A stretch of DNA of 37,226 nucleotides from Acidobacteriota bacterium (GCA_021818105.1 JAKAFB010000030.1:1-37226); one strand, 5' to 3'; positions 26,457-34,752 are shown, numbered from the stretch's first letter. Notes: generated from the sequence alone by a model not told the origin. Made by a program: numbers and translations.

Positions 26457-26830
26457 GCAATCACCTCCGCGAGGACAGCGCCCCCCCACGCCGCCACAAG
26501 CCCCAAAATCAAACTCCCTATTGCATAAAGGGCAGCCAGGGAGAACGCGCCGGTTCTAAGAGACGAAAGCGTCTCCCATTCATAGGTCGAAAAGGTGCTG
26601 TATGCACCTACAAAGCCGGTCGGAATAAGGAAGCGCCACGCCGGATTCAACTCAGCGCGCTTGCCAAGGTACGTAAGTGAAAAACCGATGATGATACAGG
26701 CACTGATGTTGATCAAAAAAGTTCCGTAGGGGAATTTCGTTCCTAACCGACTGGCGACCTCAGAGCCAACCCAATATCGGGCAATGGCCCCCAAAGAACC
26801 TCCCACCGCGATGAAAAAGTATTTTTGCAA
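26453..26830 (-). CDS. crcB: Fluoride channel CrcB/Fluc
   Basis: 125 residues with four hydrophobic segments, the usual size of one subunit of the dual-topology Fluc dimer that lets fluoride out of the cytoplasm. Visible are GGSLGAIARYW at the N-terminus, GTFLINISACIIIGF (with the pore Asn) and GFVGAYSTFSTYEWET, which holds the Phe and the Na-site region. The start is TTG with GAGGAG about eight bases upstream. It lies 24 bases behind DLP3 and overlaps the next gene by four bases. It is the key gene that fixes the theme of the island. Confidence 0.95.
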   Translation of the reverse strand: MQKYFFIAVGGSLGAIARYWVGSEVASRLGTKFPYGTFLINISACIIIGFSLTYLGKRAELNPAWRFLIPTGFVGAYSTFSTYEWETLSSLRTGAFSLAALYAIGSLILGLVAAWGGAVLAEVIA

Positions 26831-26854
26831 AATCTCGTCTCCTCAATAAACATG

Positions 26855-28945
26855 TCAAGGTTGCCTTACATCAGCATCATTTCCTGATTCCCATCTCAGC
26901 AGCTTCGCCAGATCACGACTCAGTTCCGGCGATGCCTCGGCCTCACCCGCAAGCCCACGTACGCGATTGAGCTGCGCGCGATAGGCATCAGAAAATGAAT
27001 TTACAAACGCCACCATCTTCCTGCTTGTCTGCTCAGTCCATAAATCGAGTGCACGCTTGTACCGATGCAGCTCCTCCTTAAGTAGAGGCCCAAGTTGCTC
27101 CCTCAGGCTGCTCATTACCAGTGAACGTACTATTCTCCTGCCCGCCCAGTTCCATTGGGCTGCACCAATCTTTATAGGGATCACTTCAATCTCGAAACGC
27201 GGCACTTCGCGCAGAAGCACTTCCGCATCCGCTGTTGAAGGAACATCGGAACGCAACATTTCCCTTGCTATGTCTGTCAATGTCTCCACGGCCTTCATAA
27301 GGCTGCTTCGCGTCTTGGCGATTGCCTGATCCACTCGCCTTTGCACTGCATCGTGGGTCCACTCAGAAATCTCAAATGGCGTGACGCTCCTCTTTTCACC
27401 CACAGCAATACGCGCCGTAACCATGTCCGCCAGTTCTGCCAGGATGACTTCCGGGCGCTCTCCCAGCTCAAGGAAAGCCTGGTCCAACCTGCTTCGCTGT
27501 TCACCAATCTCGCCATTGATCCGCCGAAGTCGGACTTCGATTTCATGTTCATCAACCATGTTTGCGACATCTCTCCCGCGCTTTTCGCGGTCGAGGGAAG
27601 TCTCAAGCGCGGCGATCACAGAATCACGCAGGGCGCCTATTTTTCTGGCGACTGATGCCTCACGCAGGCTTCGTGCCTGTTCAAATCTTGGGTAAAGTTC
27701 GCGTTCAAAAAAGTGATCAAGAAGCAGCGAGTATTCCGGCAAGGAGCTCACCGGATGAATCTGGGTGCTAATGCCTAATTCCCTTTGCAACTGGGTATGG
27801 ATATACTCCATAACCCGGTGGAGCTCACCTTCCCGCAAAAGGTCGGCTTTGCTTAGCAGGACAATGGACGGAATTCCACCTTCGTAGAGCAGGCGAAGCG
27901 TTCCTATGTCCTCATCGTTAAGCGACACGCCGGCATCGATCAGCAGCAGGGCCAGATCGCAGGCAGGCAAATATGCCAGCGTTTCTGCTGCGCCGCGCCG
28001 TGCCAGGGAGCCAAGCCCTGGTGTATCGACAAGAAGGATACCCTTCTTCAGGCGCGGAGATGGAACCTCAGCCATGGCGCGCACCACGCTCTGGATGTTT
28101 CCGGGGTTTCCTTGCTCGGTGATGAGTTGCGCAAACTCCTCCAGTGAAACGTCTTCGATTCGTCCGCTGGCGAAGGTGACTTCTGCCCGGAGCTCATTTC
28201 CATAACGCAACTTCGTTGGCACAGCCGTGATCGGATTGACGCCAACCGGCAACACATGAGCATCCAGAAGCGCATTTAGGAGTGAGGATTTTCCACTGCT
28301 CACCCGGCCAAAGAGCGCAACTTCAAGATTGTTGTCTTCCAGCCGCTGCGCCAGCGAGGCCACACGCGACCGAAACTCCACCAATCCATGCCGCGTGATG
28401 ACTTCCTCAAGCTCTCGCAGCAGCCCTACATCGTGTCCGGTCTGTTCCAGTTCCTGCAGTCGAGATTGGAGATTCGTTCCAAATTCCTGACGAATATACC
28501 GCTGCATGCTCTGGACAACGGATCGGAGTTCGTGAACTACACCCGTCAGCTCTTCCACTGCTTCAGCCGGAACAGCTCCTGATCCGCGCATATAGTTTGG
28601 CTTCAGCTCTTCAACAGCAATATCGATGAATTCCAAATGCGTAAGCACCGACCGGGTCGCTGGAATTTCCGGTGGTTCAGGCTGCATTTGCTGCCAGGCA
28701 AGCGTGCGCAAAAGCTGATCACGCAAACGGCGTATGTGATCTTCCAACACACGCGCTTGCGCAGGCGTTATGTCGATAACGTGACGCGGGAAGGGAGACG
28801 GCGATGCCGTCTCGTGGAGAACCTGTTCAATTTCGACGAGCAGCTTGTCGATGTATGAGCAGGTCACATACAGCCGCCGCTGCTGAGCTTCGTTCAACTC
28901 ACCTCGGTTTCCGGCTTGCGTGATCCCTGGTTGAATGTTGGGCAT
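26855..28945 (-). CDS. Dynamin-like GTPase, long form (DLP3)
   Basis: 696 residues, the longest of three dynamin-like proteins here because of an extra 200-residue helical N-terminal region. GTPase motifs: G1 GRVSSGKSS (213-221), NPITAVPT in the switch region (237-244), G3 DTPG (307-310), G4 SKAD (365-368). The remainder is helical. Different numbers of helical segments and different G1 text mean the three proteins are diverged paralogues, perhaps working as hetero-oligomers as in other bacterial dynamin pairs. It is the first gene of the crcB operon; its ribosome site GGAGGAG and ATG are part of a 10-bp inverted repeat with the fluoride aptamer. Confidence 0.9.
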   Translation of the reverse strand: MPNIQPGITQAGNRGELNEAQQRRLYVTCSYIDKLLVEIEQVLHETASPSPFPRHVIDITPAQARVLEDHIRRLRDQLLRTLAWQQMQPEPPEIPATRSVLTHLEFIDIAVEELKPNYMRGSGAVPAEAVEELTGVVHELRSVVQSMQRYIRQEFGTNLQSRLQELEQTGHDVGLLRELEEVITRHGLVEFRSRVASLAQRLEDNNLEVALFGRVSSGKSSLLNALLDAHVLPVGVNPITAVPTKLRYGNELRAEVTFASGRIEDVSLEEFAQLITEQGNPGNIQSVVRAMAEVPSPRLKKGILLVDTPGLGSLARRGAAETLAYLPACDLALLLIDAGVSLNDEDIGTLRLLYEGGIPSIVLLSKADLLREGELHRVMEYIHTQLQRELGISTQIHPVSSLPEYSLLLDHFFERELYPRFEQARSLREASVARKIGALRDSVIAALETSLDREKRGRDVANMVDEHEIEVRLRRINGEIGEQRSRLDQAFLELGERPEVILAELADMVTARIAVGEKRSVTPFEISEWTHDAVQRRVDQAIAKTRSSLMKAVETLTDIAREMLRSDVPSTADAEVLLREVPRFEIEVIPIKIGAAQWNWAGRRIVRSLVMSSLREQLGPLLKEELHRYKRALDLWTEQTSRKMVAFVNSFSDAYRAQLNRVRGLAGEAEASPELSRDLAKLLRWESGNDADVRQP

Positions 28946-28979
28946 GACTCCTCCAAGTATTTGCGCTTCGAGGAGTCAT
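28944..28979 (-). promoter_or_regulatory. Start-codon-sequestering hairpin of riboswitch 5
   Basis: A perfect 10-bp inverted repeat, ATGACTCCTC (minus strand, 28970-28979) and GAGGAGTCAT (28944-28953), loop 16. The first arm is the aptamer's 3' pseudoknot strand; the second arm contains the Shine-Dalgarno sequence and the first two bases of the DLP3 start codon. The two structures exclude each other. Confidence 0.88.
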
Positions 28980-29017
28980 TTGCCCAGTTGAGCTTTTTAG
29001 GTGGACTCCAACACCGC
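28970..29017 (-). promoter_or_regulatory. Fluoride riboswitch (crcB motif, GUUGG variant) 5, upstream of DLP3-crcB operon
   Basis: Minus strand: GGTG-TTGGAGTC-CACC, TAAAA, arm GCTC-AACT-GGGC, then AAATGACTCCTC. Pseudoknot GGAGTC/GACTCC is perfect. GTTGG replaces GATGG and AAATGAC replaces CTGATGAC, as in riboswitch 4. It lies wholly in the 94-base gap between enolase and DLP3; no promoter is evident there, so the RNA may be read through from enolase. Confidence 0.9.
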
Positions 29018-29039
29018 ATGCGCATTTCTGCGCCTTCAG

Positions 29040-30332
29040 TTAACCCCTCCAGCGCTTGTAAATACTTGCGCCGGCGTACTTCGCCGCGGATCCCAACTCG
29101 CGCTCAATTTCAAGCAGCCGGTTGTATTTCGCGATCCGTTCTCCCCGGCATGCAGAACCCGTCTTGATCTGGCCCATGCCTACCGCAACGGCAAGATCTG
29201 CAATGCTGGTGTCATCCGTTTCTCCCGACCGATGCGAGATAACCGCGCCATAGCCGTGATCACGCGCCATCTGGATGCAGTCGAGCGTTTCTGTGACAGT
29301 GCCAATCTGATTCAGCTTGATGAGAATCGCATTGGCAATTCCATCCTTGATTCCCTTGCTGAAGATCTCAGGGTTCGTAACAAAATTGTCGTCGCCTACA
29401 AGCTGGATCTGACTCCCCAACTCTTTGGTCAGTGCGACCCATCCGTCATGGTCGTCTTCGGCCATGCCATCTTCCAGAGACCAGATCTCCGGGTACTTCT
29501 TGAGCCAGCTCTTATAGAGAGCGATCATCTCGGCAGAGGTCTTCTTGCTCTTGTCCGATTTGGCAAACACATAGTTGCCGTTTTCAAAAAATTCGCTGGG
29601 AGCAGGATCCAGCATGATCACGATGTCCTTGCCCGCCTTATAGCCCGCCTTCTGGATAGCTTCCAGAATCAGCTCAACCGGCTCTTCGTTTGACTTCAAC
29701 TGCGGAGCAAATCCACCTTCATCCCCCACGGAGGTGCTGTAGCCCTTCTTATGCAGCACTTCCTTCAGGGTATGAAAGGTTTCCACGGCCGCGCGAAGCC
29801 CCTCGCTGAAGGATGGGAAGCCCACCGGCGAAATCATGAACTCCTGAAAATCCACGTTGCTGTCGGCGTGCTTGCCACCGTTCAGCACATTCAGTCCCGG
29901 CGTGGGGAGAAGATTAGCCGGCTTGTCCACCAGCGTCGCATAAAGCGGAAGTCCCTTGTCCTTTGCCGCTGCATGAGCAACCGCCAGTGATACGCCAAGG
30001 ATTGCGTTCGCGCCAAGGCGGCCTTTGTTCGGGGTCCCGTCGAGATCACAAAGCTTCTTGTCCAGCCCCTTTTGGTCATGCGCATTAAAGCCGCGGACTG
30101 CGTTCTGAATCTCGCCTTCCACGTAGCCTTTGGCTTTCAAAACACCCTTACCGCCATAACGGGCCTTATCGCCGTCCCTAAGCTCTACAGCTTCGCGCTT
30201 GCCTGTCGAGGCGCCCGAAGGCACCTTGGCAGTCGCGGTGACTCCATTGGCCAGGGTCGCGGTAACGGCCAGTGTAGGATTCCCACGAGAGTCCAAAATT
30301 TCGAGTGCTTGGAGTTTTGCAATTTCAGACAT
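29040..30332 (-). CDS. eno: Enolase
   Basis: 430 residues, full length, cytosolic glycolytic enzyme converting 2-phosphoglycerate to phosphoenolpyruvate. Visible: [11 protein letters not shown] at the N-terminus, [19 protein letters not shown], and [17 protein letters not shown] with the catalytic Lys and His region. Enolase is inhibited by fluoride together with phosphate and Mg, and eno is an established fluoride-riboswitch gene. The aptamer is about 440 bases upstream with a small membrane-protein gene in between, so eno is the second gene of that unit. Whether the genome has another eno cannot be seen here. Confidence 0.97.
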   Translation of the reverse strand: MSEIAKLQALEILDSRGNPTLAVTATLANGVTATAKVPSGASTGKREAVELRDGDKARYGGKGVLKAKGYVEGEIQNAVRGFNAHDQKGLDKKLCDLDGTPNKGRLGANAILGVSLAVAHAAAKDKGLPLYATLVDKPANLLPTPGLNVLNGGKHADSNVDFQEFMISPVGFPSFSEGLRAAVETFHTLKEVLHKKGYSTSVGDEGGFAPQLKSNEEPVELILEAIQKAGYKAGKDIVIMLDPAPSEFFENGNYVFAKSDKSKKTSAEMIALYKSWLKKYPEIWSLEDGMAEDDHDGWVALTKELGSQIQLVGDDNFVTNPEIFSKGIKDGIANAILIKLNQIGTVTETLDCIQMARDHGYGAVISHRSGETDDTSIADLAVAVGMGQIKTGSACRGERIAKYNRLLEIERELGSAAKYAGASIYKRWRG

Positions 30333-30431
30333 GATAATTCCGCTTTCTCGGCCACATGGCCGTAAGTGTTAAAGAAGACAAGCAGCAGCACAGCGTTCGC
30401 ACCGCCAAAGGCGCTCCCGCAAAGCCGACTC

Positions 30432-30704
30432 TCAAGGGTTGCCCCTTCCGGCTCGGGAGTTTGCAAGGGTTCCTACAGTTTGCTCTGTCAGGAATGTCTT
30501 GGGGATTCTGCGACGGGGAACGGGGACGATCCGAGGCGCGCTTTGCTGCGACCCATTCTTGCCTCGGAGGGTGCCAGCGCTCAGCCGTTCAAGTGTGCCA
30601 GACTCCGCTTTGGAGAAGTATCGCCGCTGCTTCAGCCAGCCAGCACGTATTATGACAACCAGCGTCATCCCAACCCACAAACCTGAGATGGTCCATGCGC
30701 TCAT
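30432..30704 (-). CDS. Small single-span membrane protein between riboswitch and eno
   Basis: 90 residues from the ATG at 30704, which has a strong AAGGAG nine bases upstream. Residues 5-23 (TISGLWVGMTLVVIIRAGW) form one membrane segment; the rest is a basic tail rich in Arg, Lys and Ser (KQRRYFSK, RGKNGSQQSAPRIVPVPRRR). The longer frame to 30899 would run through the riboswitch and is not believed. No known family is recognised. It is the first gene after fluoride riboswitch 6 and ends 100 bases before eno, a gap with a small palindrome (CGGCCA/TGGCCG, about 30349-30362). Confidence 0.65.
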   Translation of the reverse strand: MSAWTISGLWVGMTLVVIIRAGWLKQRRYFSKAESGTLERLSAGTLRGKNGSQQSAPRIVPVPRRRIPKTFLTEQTVGTLANSRAGRGNP

Positions 30705-30749
30705 GGATCCACACTCCTTCAGTTTATTCAGGGATTCATGCCGGGACAC

Positions 30750-30780
30750 GACTCCGCGACAGGATTCCCTGTCAGGAGTC
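30750..30780 (-). promoter_or_regulatory. Expression-platform hairpin of riboswitch 6
   Basis: On the minus strand GACTCC-A/T-GACAGG pairs with CCTGTC-GC-GGAGTC over a GAAT loop. The left arm includes the aptamer's GACTCC. No T run follows and the next ribosome site is about 40 bases on, so it may work by blocking or by Rho access instead of direct termination; the mode is open. Confidence 0.65.
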
Positions 30781-30832
30781 ATCATCTGTTCAGCCTGCTG
30801 GCGACAGCGGTTAAAGGCGAACTCCGTCACCT
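30771..30832 (-). promoter_or_regulatory. Fluoride riboswitch (crcB motif) 6, upstream of small membrane protein and eno
   Basis: Minus strand: GGTG-ACGGAGTT-CGCC, TTTAACCGC, arm CTGT/ACAG with inner GCC-AGCA-GGC, then TGATGACTCCTGAC. Pseudoknot GGAGTT/GACTCC pairs. GATGG is GACGG here. The aptamer is directly preceded by an AT-rich TTTTTATAACG (30837-30847) that could be the -10 of its promoter, with TTGACT copies about 20 bases before it. Confidence 0.92.
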
Positions 30833-30839
30833 CAACGTT

Positions 30840-31325
30840 ATAAAAATCGTAGAAGTTCCAGCAGTCAAAGTCAAGTGACTGTGGATACACACATCGCATT
30901 CACCCTATGCAACAAAAACATCTACTTACGCTTATTTTGTTGGAGCAGAAGAGAGCACGCTGTAACAATCAGTTACCTTCTGTGTGCAAAGGTGTCAGCG
31001 ACGCACAAAGCTCATTCCACCCGCGGAAGGTTCGAGGCCTGCTGGAGCATTTCATCTGGCGATGAATCCAGCGGCATCGTTCCCAACAAAGAGAACCACA
31101 GCAACGGCACTCCAGCTATCGAAACTCTGTCCAGCAGAAACACCTGATGCCGACAAGGCCCGATGGCCCGTGCTGGCTAGCGAGCCCGCTCCGTAGGCGC
31201 GATGCAACGCAGAGTGAAGTGGTTAGACTTGGTCGTCCCGGCCTCAAACTATCTCTATCTATGCTGGGCTTTATAACCTGCTGAAGAAGCTGATCATGGG
31301 GCCCCGCAAACGCGGCAGGAAGCCT
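30840..31325. other. Intergenic region, right edge of the island
   Basis: About 490 bases between the eno leader and the DUF507 genes. The left end should hold the eno promoter (see riboswitch 6). I see no gene with a ribosome site, no tRNA and no inverted repeat of an insertion sequence. A GC-rich GCCGC-GTTT-GCGG hairpin near 31300-31315 may end the DUF507 unit, without a T run. Confidence 0.4.
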
Positions 31326-31601
31326 TTAGATCCCCAGCTTCCGCACTTCATCGTTATAGTACTTGCGGTATAGAATCTCCCACTCCTGCGAGCCTTCCAG
31401 GATGATCTTCCGCTGTGAGGCTATCTTCGCCCGCGCCGCCTGGTCGATGGCTGCTTCCTGCGTCAGCAGAATTTCCAACGCCTTGCGCGCCTCCTGGCGA
31501 ATGGTGTTGCGATCCTCAAGAAAGCCAACCTCGTCGATTTCGGCCAGCGTATCGGCCACGGTGTGGGCCAGCTTGTTCAGCTTGTCGCGGCTGATCCTCA
31601 T
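31326..31601 (-). CDS. DUF507 protein (short)
   Basis: 91 residues, MRISRDKLNKLAHTVADTL at the start and EEWILYRKYYNDEVRKLGI-like text at the end, as in DUF507 proteins. Function unknown. Its ATG overlaps the stop of the gene before it by four bases, so the two DUF507 proteins are probably made together. Confidence 0.85.
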   Translation of the reverse strand: MRISRDKLNKLAHTVADTLAEIDEVGFLEDRNTIRQEARKALEILLTQEAAIDQAARAKIASQRKIILEGSQEWEILYRKYYNDEVRKLGI

Positions 31602-31876
31602 AGCACCGCCTTGTACTTGCGTGCCAGTTCGGTCTTCACCTTCTTGAACATCTCGGCGTACTGCGCTCCAGACTTGCGCATCTCCTCCGAGTACGCCTCA
31701 AGAATCACGCGTACTTCCTCGTTGATGCGGTCCTCGAGCGACAGCTCCTCAATCAAGCCATCTGCCACGCGCGCCTCCGTGCCTTTCAGGTCGCTTGTGG
31801 TGATCATCTTGGCGTCGATCAGGTGCTTGACCGTCCGGCGGGCCAGATAACCAATGTATTCACGGGAAAAAATCAT
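31598..31876 (-). CDS. DUF507 protein (long partner)
   Basis: 92 residues from the ATG at 31876, which gives the typical MIFSREYIGYLARRTV start; an ATG at 31894 is in frame but lacks a ribosome site as well. The sequence has the family's LIDAKMI and EEVRVILEAYSEEMRKSG text. Paired DUF507 genes are common in acidobacteria and deltaproteobacteria as far as I recall; no function is established. Confidence 0.85.
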   Translation of the reverse strand: MIFSREYIGYLARRTVKHLIDAKMITTSDLKGTEARVADGLIEELSLEDRINEEVRVILEAYSEEMRKSGAQYAEMFKKVKTELARKYKAVL

Positions 31877-31999
31877 GGGCTGAAACACGAGCATAACGCA
31901 TCGGGGCGCGCCGTGTACACCCTTGCGCTACAGCCACCTGGCTTTCTTTTGCCCACGGCATCCGCCAGCCCGCAAAAAATCGTTTTCCATCTCTCCCGC

Positions 32000-32350
32000 C
32001 TAGCTCCGGTGCGGGCAATTCTTAGTATTCAGGCAGTCGTCTGCCACGCGCAGCCGCTCCACCGGCCGTCCCCCCACCAGGTGCTCGCGCACAATCTCCG
32101 CCGCATCCTCCGGTCGTACATGGCCGTACCACACCGCCTCCGGATACACCACCATCATGGGCCCGTGCTCACACTGGTCCAGACACCCGGACTTGTTGAT
32201 GCGCACCCTTGCGCCCAGTCCCGCGGACTTCACCTCCTGCTGCAGCGCCGTGTGCAGGTCGCTCCTGCCATCCGCCGTGCACGAACACCGCGGCGCTCCC
32301 GCGGGACGAGTGTTATGGCACACAAACACGTGGTGTTCAAATCCGGGCAA
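32000..32350 (-). CDS. Thioredoxin-like 2Fe-2S ferredoxin
   Basis: 116 residues with TTG start and GGAGG eight bases upstream. Cluster ligands appear as C-x12-C (in VCHNTRPAGAPRCSC) and GCLDQCEHGP, the pattern of thioredoxin-fold ferredoxins related to the NuoE/HoxE type. The text MMVVYPEAVWYGHVRPEDA is typical of the family. The C-terminal tail has a further CxxxxxC. It probably passes electrons in the cytoplasm; partner unknown. Confidence 0.88.
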   Translation of the reverse strand: MPGFEHHVFVCHNTRPAGAPRCSCTADGRSDLHTALQQEVKSAGLGARVRINKSGCLDQCEHGPMMVVYPEAVWYGHVRPEDAAEIVREHLVGGRPVERLRVADDCLNTKNCPHRS

Positions 32351-32466
32351 CTGATCTTCCTCCGTGGAATGGGATAGATCCAGACTAACGCCTCCCCACC
32401 CGCCGGCGAACTTTCCACAATTACCGCGCCGTGCCCGCTCGCATCTGCGAAAATGATGAATTGACC

Positions 32467-32949
32467 ATGAGCACGGATAATCTGCTTTCGCTGAAAGACG
32501 ACATGGTGGCCTTCATTGAAGGGCACGGCATGCAGCGCCTCCCTGGATACGTCACCGAAGACATCCCCTCTGTCCTGTGGGAGAGCAAGGGCAACCCCGA
32601 CGCGTGGAAGGACTTCGTCGAAATGGCCAAACACGTCGGCGCGCCCTTCATCACCTTCAGCGATATGACCCTCGAAAGTGAAGACCTCGATGCCCTCATC
32701 GAGGAGGCCGGCGAAATGAACTTCCCTGACGAGGAAGCCGCCGAGCTCGTCGAGGCCCAGTGGCTGCGCAAGTACACCGGCATGATCGGCTATATCCAGC
32801 TCGGCTTCGTCTATCAGGGCATCGCCTTCCTCCACGAAACCACCACCGAGTGGTACGAGCGCTTTCAGTCTCTGATGGAGGACCTGGACAGCATCCATGA
32901 CATCGTCATTGACGACTCCCACCGCCGCGACGACGAAGAGGACAACTAG
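32467..32949 (+). CDS. Conserved acidic hypothetical protein
   Basis: 160 residues from the ATG at 32467 (MSTDNLLSLKDDMVAFIEG); the frame is open to 32431 but the extra residues look non-coding. Strongly acidic with Glu/Asp-rich tail, no membrane segment, no Cys. No family recognised. It ends five bases before recJ and is probably co-transcribed with it. Confidence 0.75.
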   Translation: MSTDNLLSLKDDMVAFIEGHGMQRLPGYVTEDIPSVLWESKGNPDAWKDFVEMAKHVGAPFITFSDMTLESEDLDALIEEAGEMNFPDEEAAELVEAQWLRKYTGMIGYIQLGFVYQGIAFLHETTTEWYERFQSLMEDLDSIHDIVIDDSHRRDDEEDN

Positions 32950-32954
32950 GCCCG

Positions 32955-34751
32955 GTGAGCGCGGCAGGCACGGTGCAGAATCCCTCCGCTGCATCCGGCG
33001 GCGGTCCGCCCCAGCGCTGGATTCTCACCGATCCCCACTCCGAGCAGGCCGCCGCACTCGCCCACACTGCCCGTCTGCCACTCGTCCTTGCTGAATTGCT
33101 CATCGCCCGTGGCGTCACCGACGCACAGCAGGCCTTCGCCTTCCTGAACCCCGACATCTCCCACCTTCACGATCCCTTCCTCATGCGCGGCATGTTCGCC
33201 GCCGTCGAGCGCATCGAGCGCGCCATCGCCCTCCGCGAACCCATTCTGCTCTACGGCGACTACGACGTGGATGGCACCACCGCCGTCGTCCTGCTCAAGA
33301 CCGCCATCGAGATGCTCGGCGGCATCGTTCGCTTCCACGTTCCCCATCGCCTCCGCGAGGGCTACGGCCTCCAATCCGGCGTCCTCCAAGCCGCACACGC
33401 CGAGGGCGTCCGCCTTGTCATCACCGTGGACACCGGCATGCGCGCCTTTGCCGAGGCAGACACTGCACGCAGCCTCGGCCTCGACCTCATCATCACCGAC
33501 CACCACCTGGCCGAAGCACACGACACGCTCCCCGACGCGCTCGCCATCCTCAACCCCAATCAGCCCGCCTGCCCGTATCCTGAGAAGGCCCTTTGCGGCG
33601 CAGCCATTGCCTTCAAGCTCGCGCAGGCCGTGCTCGAACGCCGCGACCTCACCCGCACCCGCGAGAAAACCCTGCCCAGCTTCCTCAAGATGGCCGCCAT
33701 CGCCACCATCGCCGATGCCGTCCCGCTTCAGGGCGAGAATCGCGTCATCGCCGCGCTTGGCCTGCGCGAGCTGCGCAAGCCCATGGGCGCCGGCCTGCGC
33801 GCCCTTTTCGCCGCAGCCGCACTCGACCCCACAACCCGCCAGCTCACCGGCTTTGACGTCGCCTTCCGCCTCGCTCCGCGCATCAACGCGGCAGGCCGCA
33901 TGGACGTCGCCTCCGACGTCATCGAGCTCTTCACTACCCGCGACAACGCCCGCGCACAGGAACTCGCCGCCAAGCTTGAGCGCCTCAACCGCGAGCGCCG
34001 CGACACCGAGGCCTTCGCTCTCACCGCCATCGAAAACCGCCTCGCCACAGACGCTGAACTCGCCTCCGCACGCCTGCTCGTCATCGATGGCGACGGCTGG
34101 CATCGCGGCATCATCGGCATCCTCGCCTCGCGCGTCGTCGAGCGCACCGCTAAGCCCGCTATCGTCATCAGCGTGGAAGACGGCGTGGCCCACGGTTCCG
34201 GCCGCTCAGTCGACGGCTTCCCGCTCCTCGCCGCCATCGAGAGTTGCGCTGACCTCTTCACCCGCTTCGGCGGCCATGCCTTCGCCGTCGGCTTTGCCCT
34301 GCCCGCCGCCTCGCTGCCCGAGCTCAAGCGCCGCCTCAATCTCTACGCAGAAAAGCACCTCGCCGCTCGCGAGCCAGAGCGCATCCTTCGCATCCACGCC
34401 GAGCTGCCTCTCGACCGCATCACGCCCGTCCTCGCCGGTTGGCTGCGCAAGCTGGAGCCGCTCGGCCACAGTAACCCAGAGCCCATCTTCGTCGCTCGCA
34501 ATGCGCGTCTGCTCGCCCCCTTGCGCCTCATGAAAGATCGCCACATCCGCCTCGAACTCACGCAGGAATCTGAACATGGTTCCGGCGGCATCCTCCGCGC
34601 CGTTGGCTGGGGTATGGCCTTCCGCGCCGCTCAGTTGGACCTGCGCGAGGGCAGCCGCGTCGATGTCGCCTACCGCATCCGCGAGAACGACCACCCCGAG
34701 TTCGGCGGCCTTGAAGTCGAAATCCTTGGCCTCGAGCCAGCCTCCGCCTGA
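32955..34751 (+). CDS. recJ: Single-stranded-DNA-specific exonuclease RecJ
   Basis: 598 residues, normal length. DHH-family motifs: LLYGDYDVDGTTA (metal-binding Asp, 102-107), ITVDTG, TDHH (181-184), and in the DHHA1 domain SGRSVDGFPL and GGHAFAVGFA. It degrades single-stranded DNA 5' to 3' in recombination and mismatch repair. GTG start; strongly GC-rich third positions like the other flank genes. Long open frames on the opposite strand here are shadows of this bias. Confidence 0.96.
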   Translation: MSAAGTVQNPSAASGGGPPQRWILTDPHSEQAAALAHTARLPLVLAELLIARGVTDAQQAFAFLNPDISHLHDPFLMRGMFAAVERIERAIALREPILLYGDYDVDGTTAVVLLKTAIEMLGGIVRFHVPHRLREGYGLQSGVLQAAHAEGVRLVITVDTGMRAFAEADTARSLGLDLIITDHHLAEAHDTLPDALAILNPNQPACPYPEKALCGAAIAFKLAQAVLERRDLTRTREKTLPSFLKMAAIATIADAVPLQGENRVIAALGLRELRKPMGAGLRALFAAAALDPTTRQLTGFDVAFRLAPRINAAGRMDVASDVIELFTTRDNARAQELAAKLERLNRERRDTEAFALTAIENRLATDAELASARLLVIDGDGWHRGIIGILASRVVERTAKPAIVISVEDGVAHGSGRSVDGFPLLAAIESCADLFTRFGGHAFAVGFALPAASLPELKRRLNLYAEKHLAAREPERILRIHAELPLDRITPVLAGWLRKLEPLGHSNPEPIFVARNARLLAPLRLMKDRHIRLELTQESEHGSGGILRAVGWGMAFRAAQLDLREGSRVDVAYRIRENDHPEFGGLEVEILGLEPASA

Positions 34752-34752
34752 C

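Noticed and set aside
28395..28415. TGATGACTTCCT on the plus strand, resembling the aptamer's 3' strand
   Set aside because: It is inside the DLP3 coding sequence, lacks the 5' half and faces no gene.
30705..30899. N-terminal extension of the small membrane protein to 30899
   Set aside because: It would be encoded by the riboswitch itself; the ATG at 30704 has a strong ribosome site.
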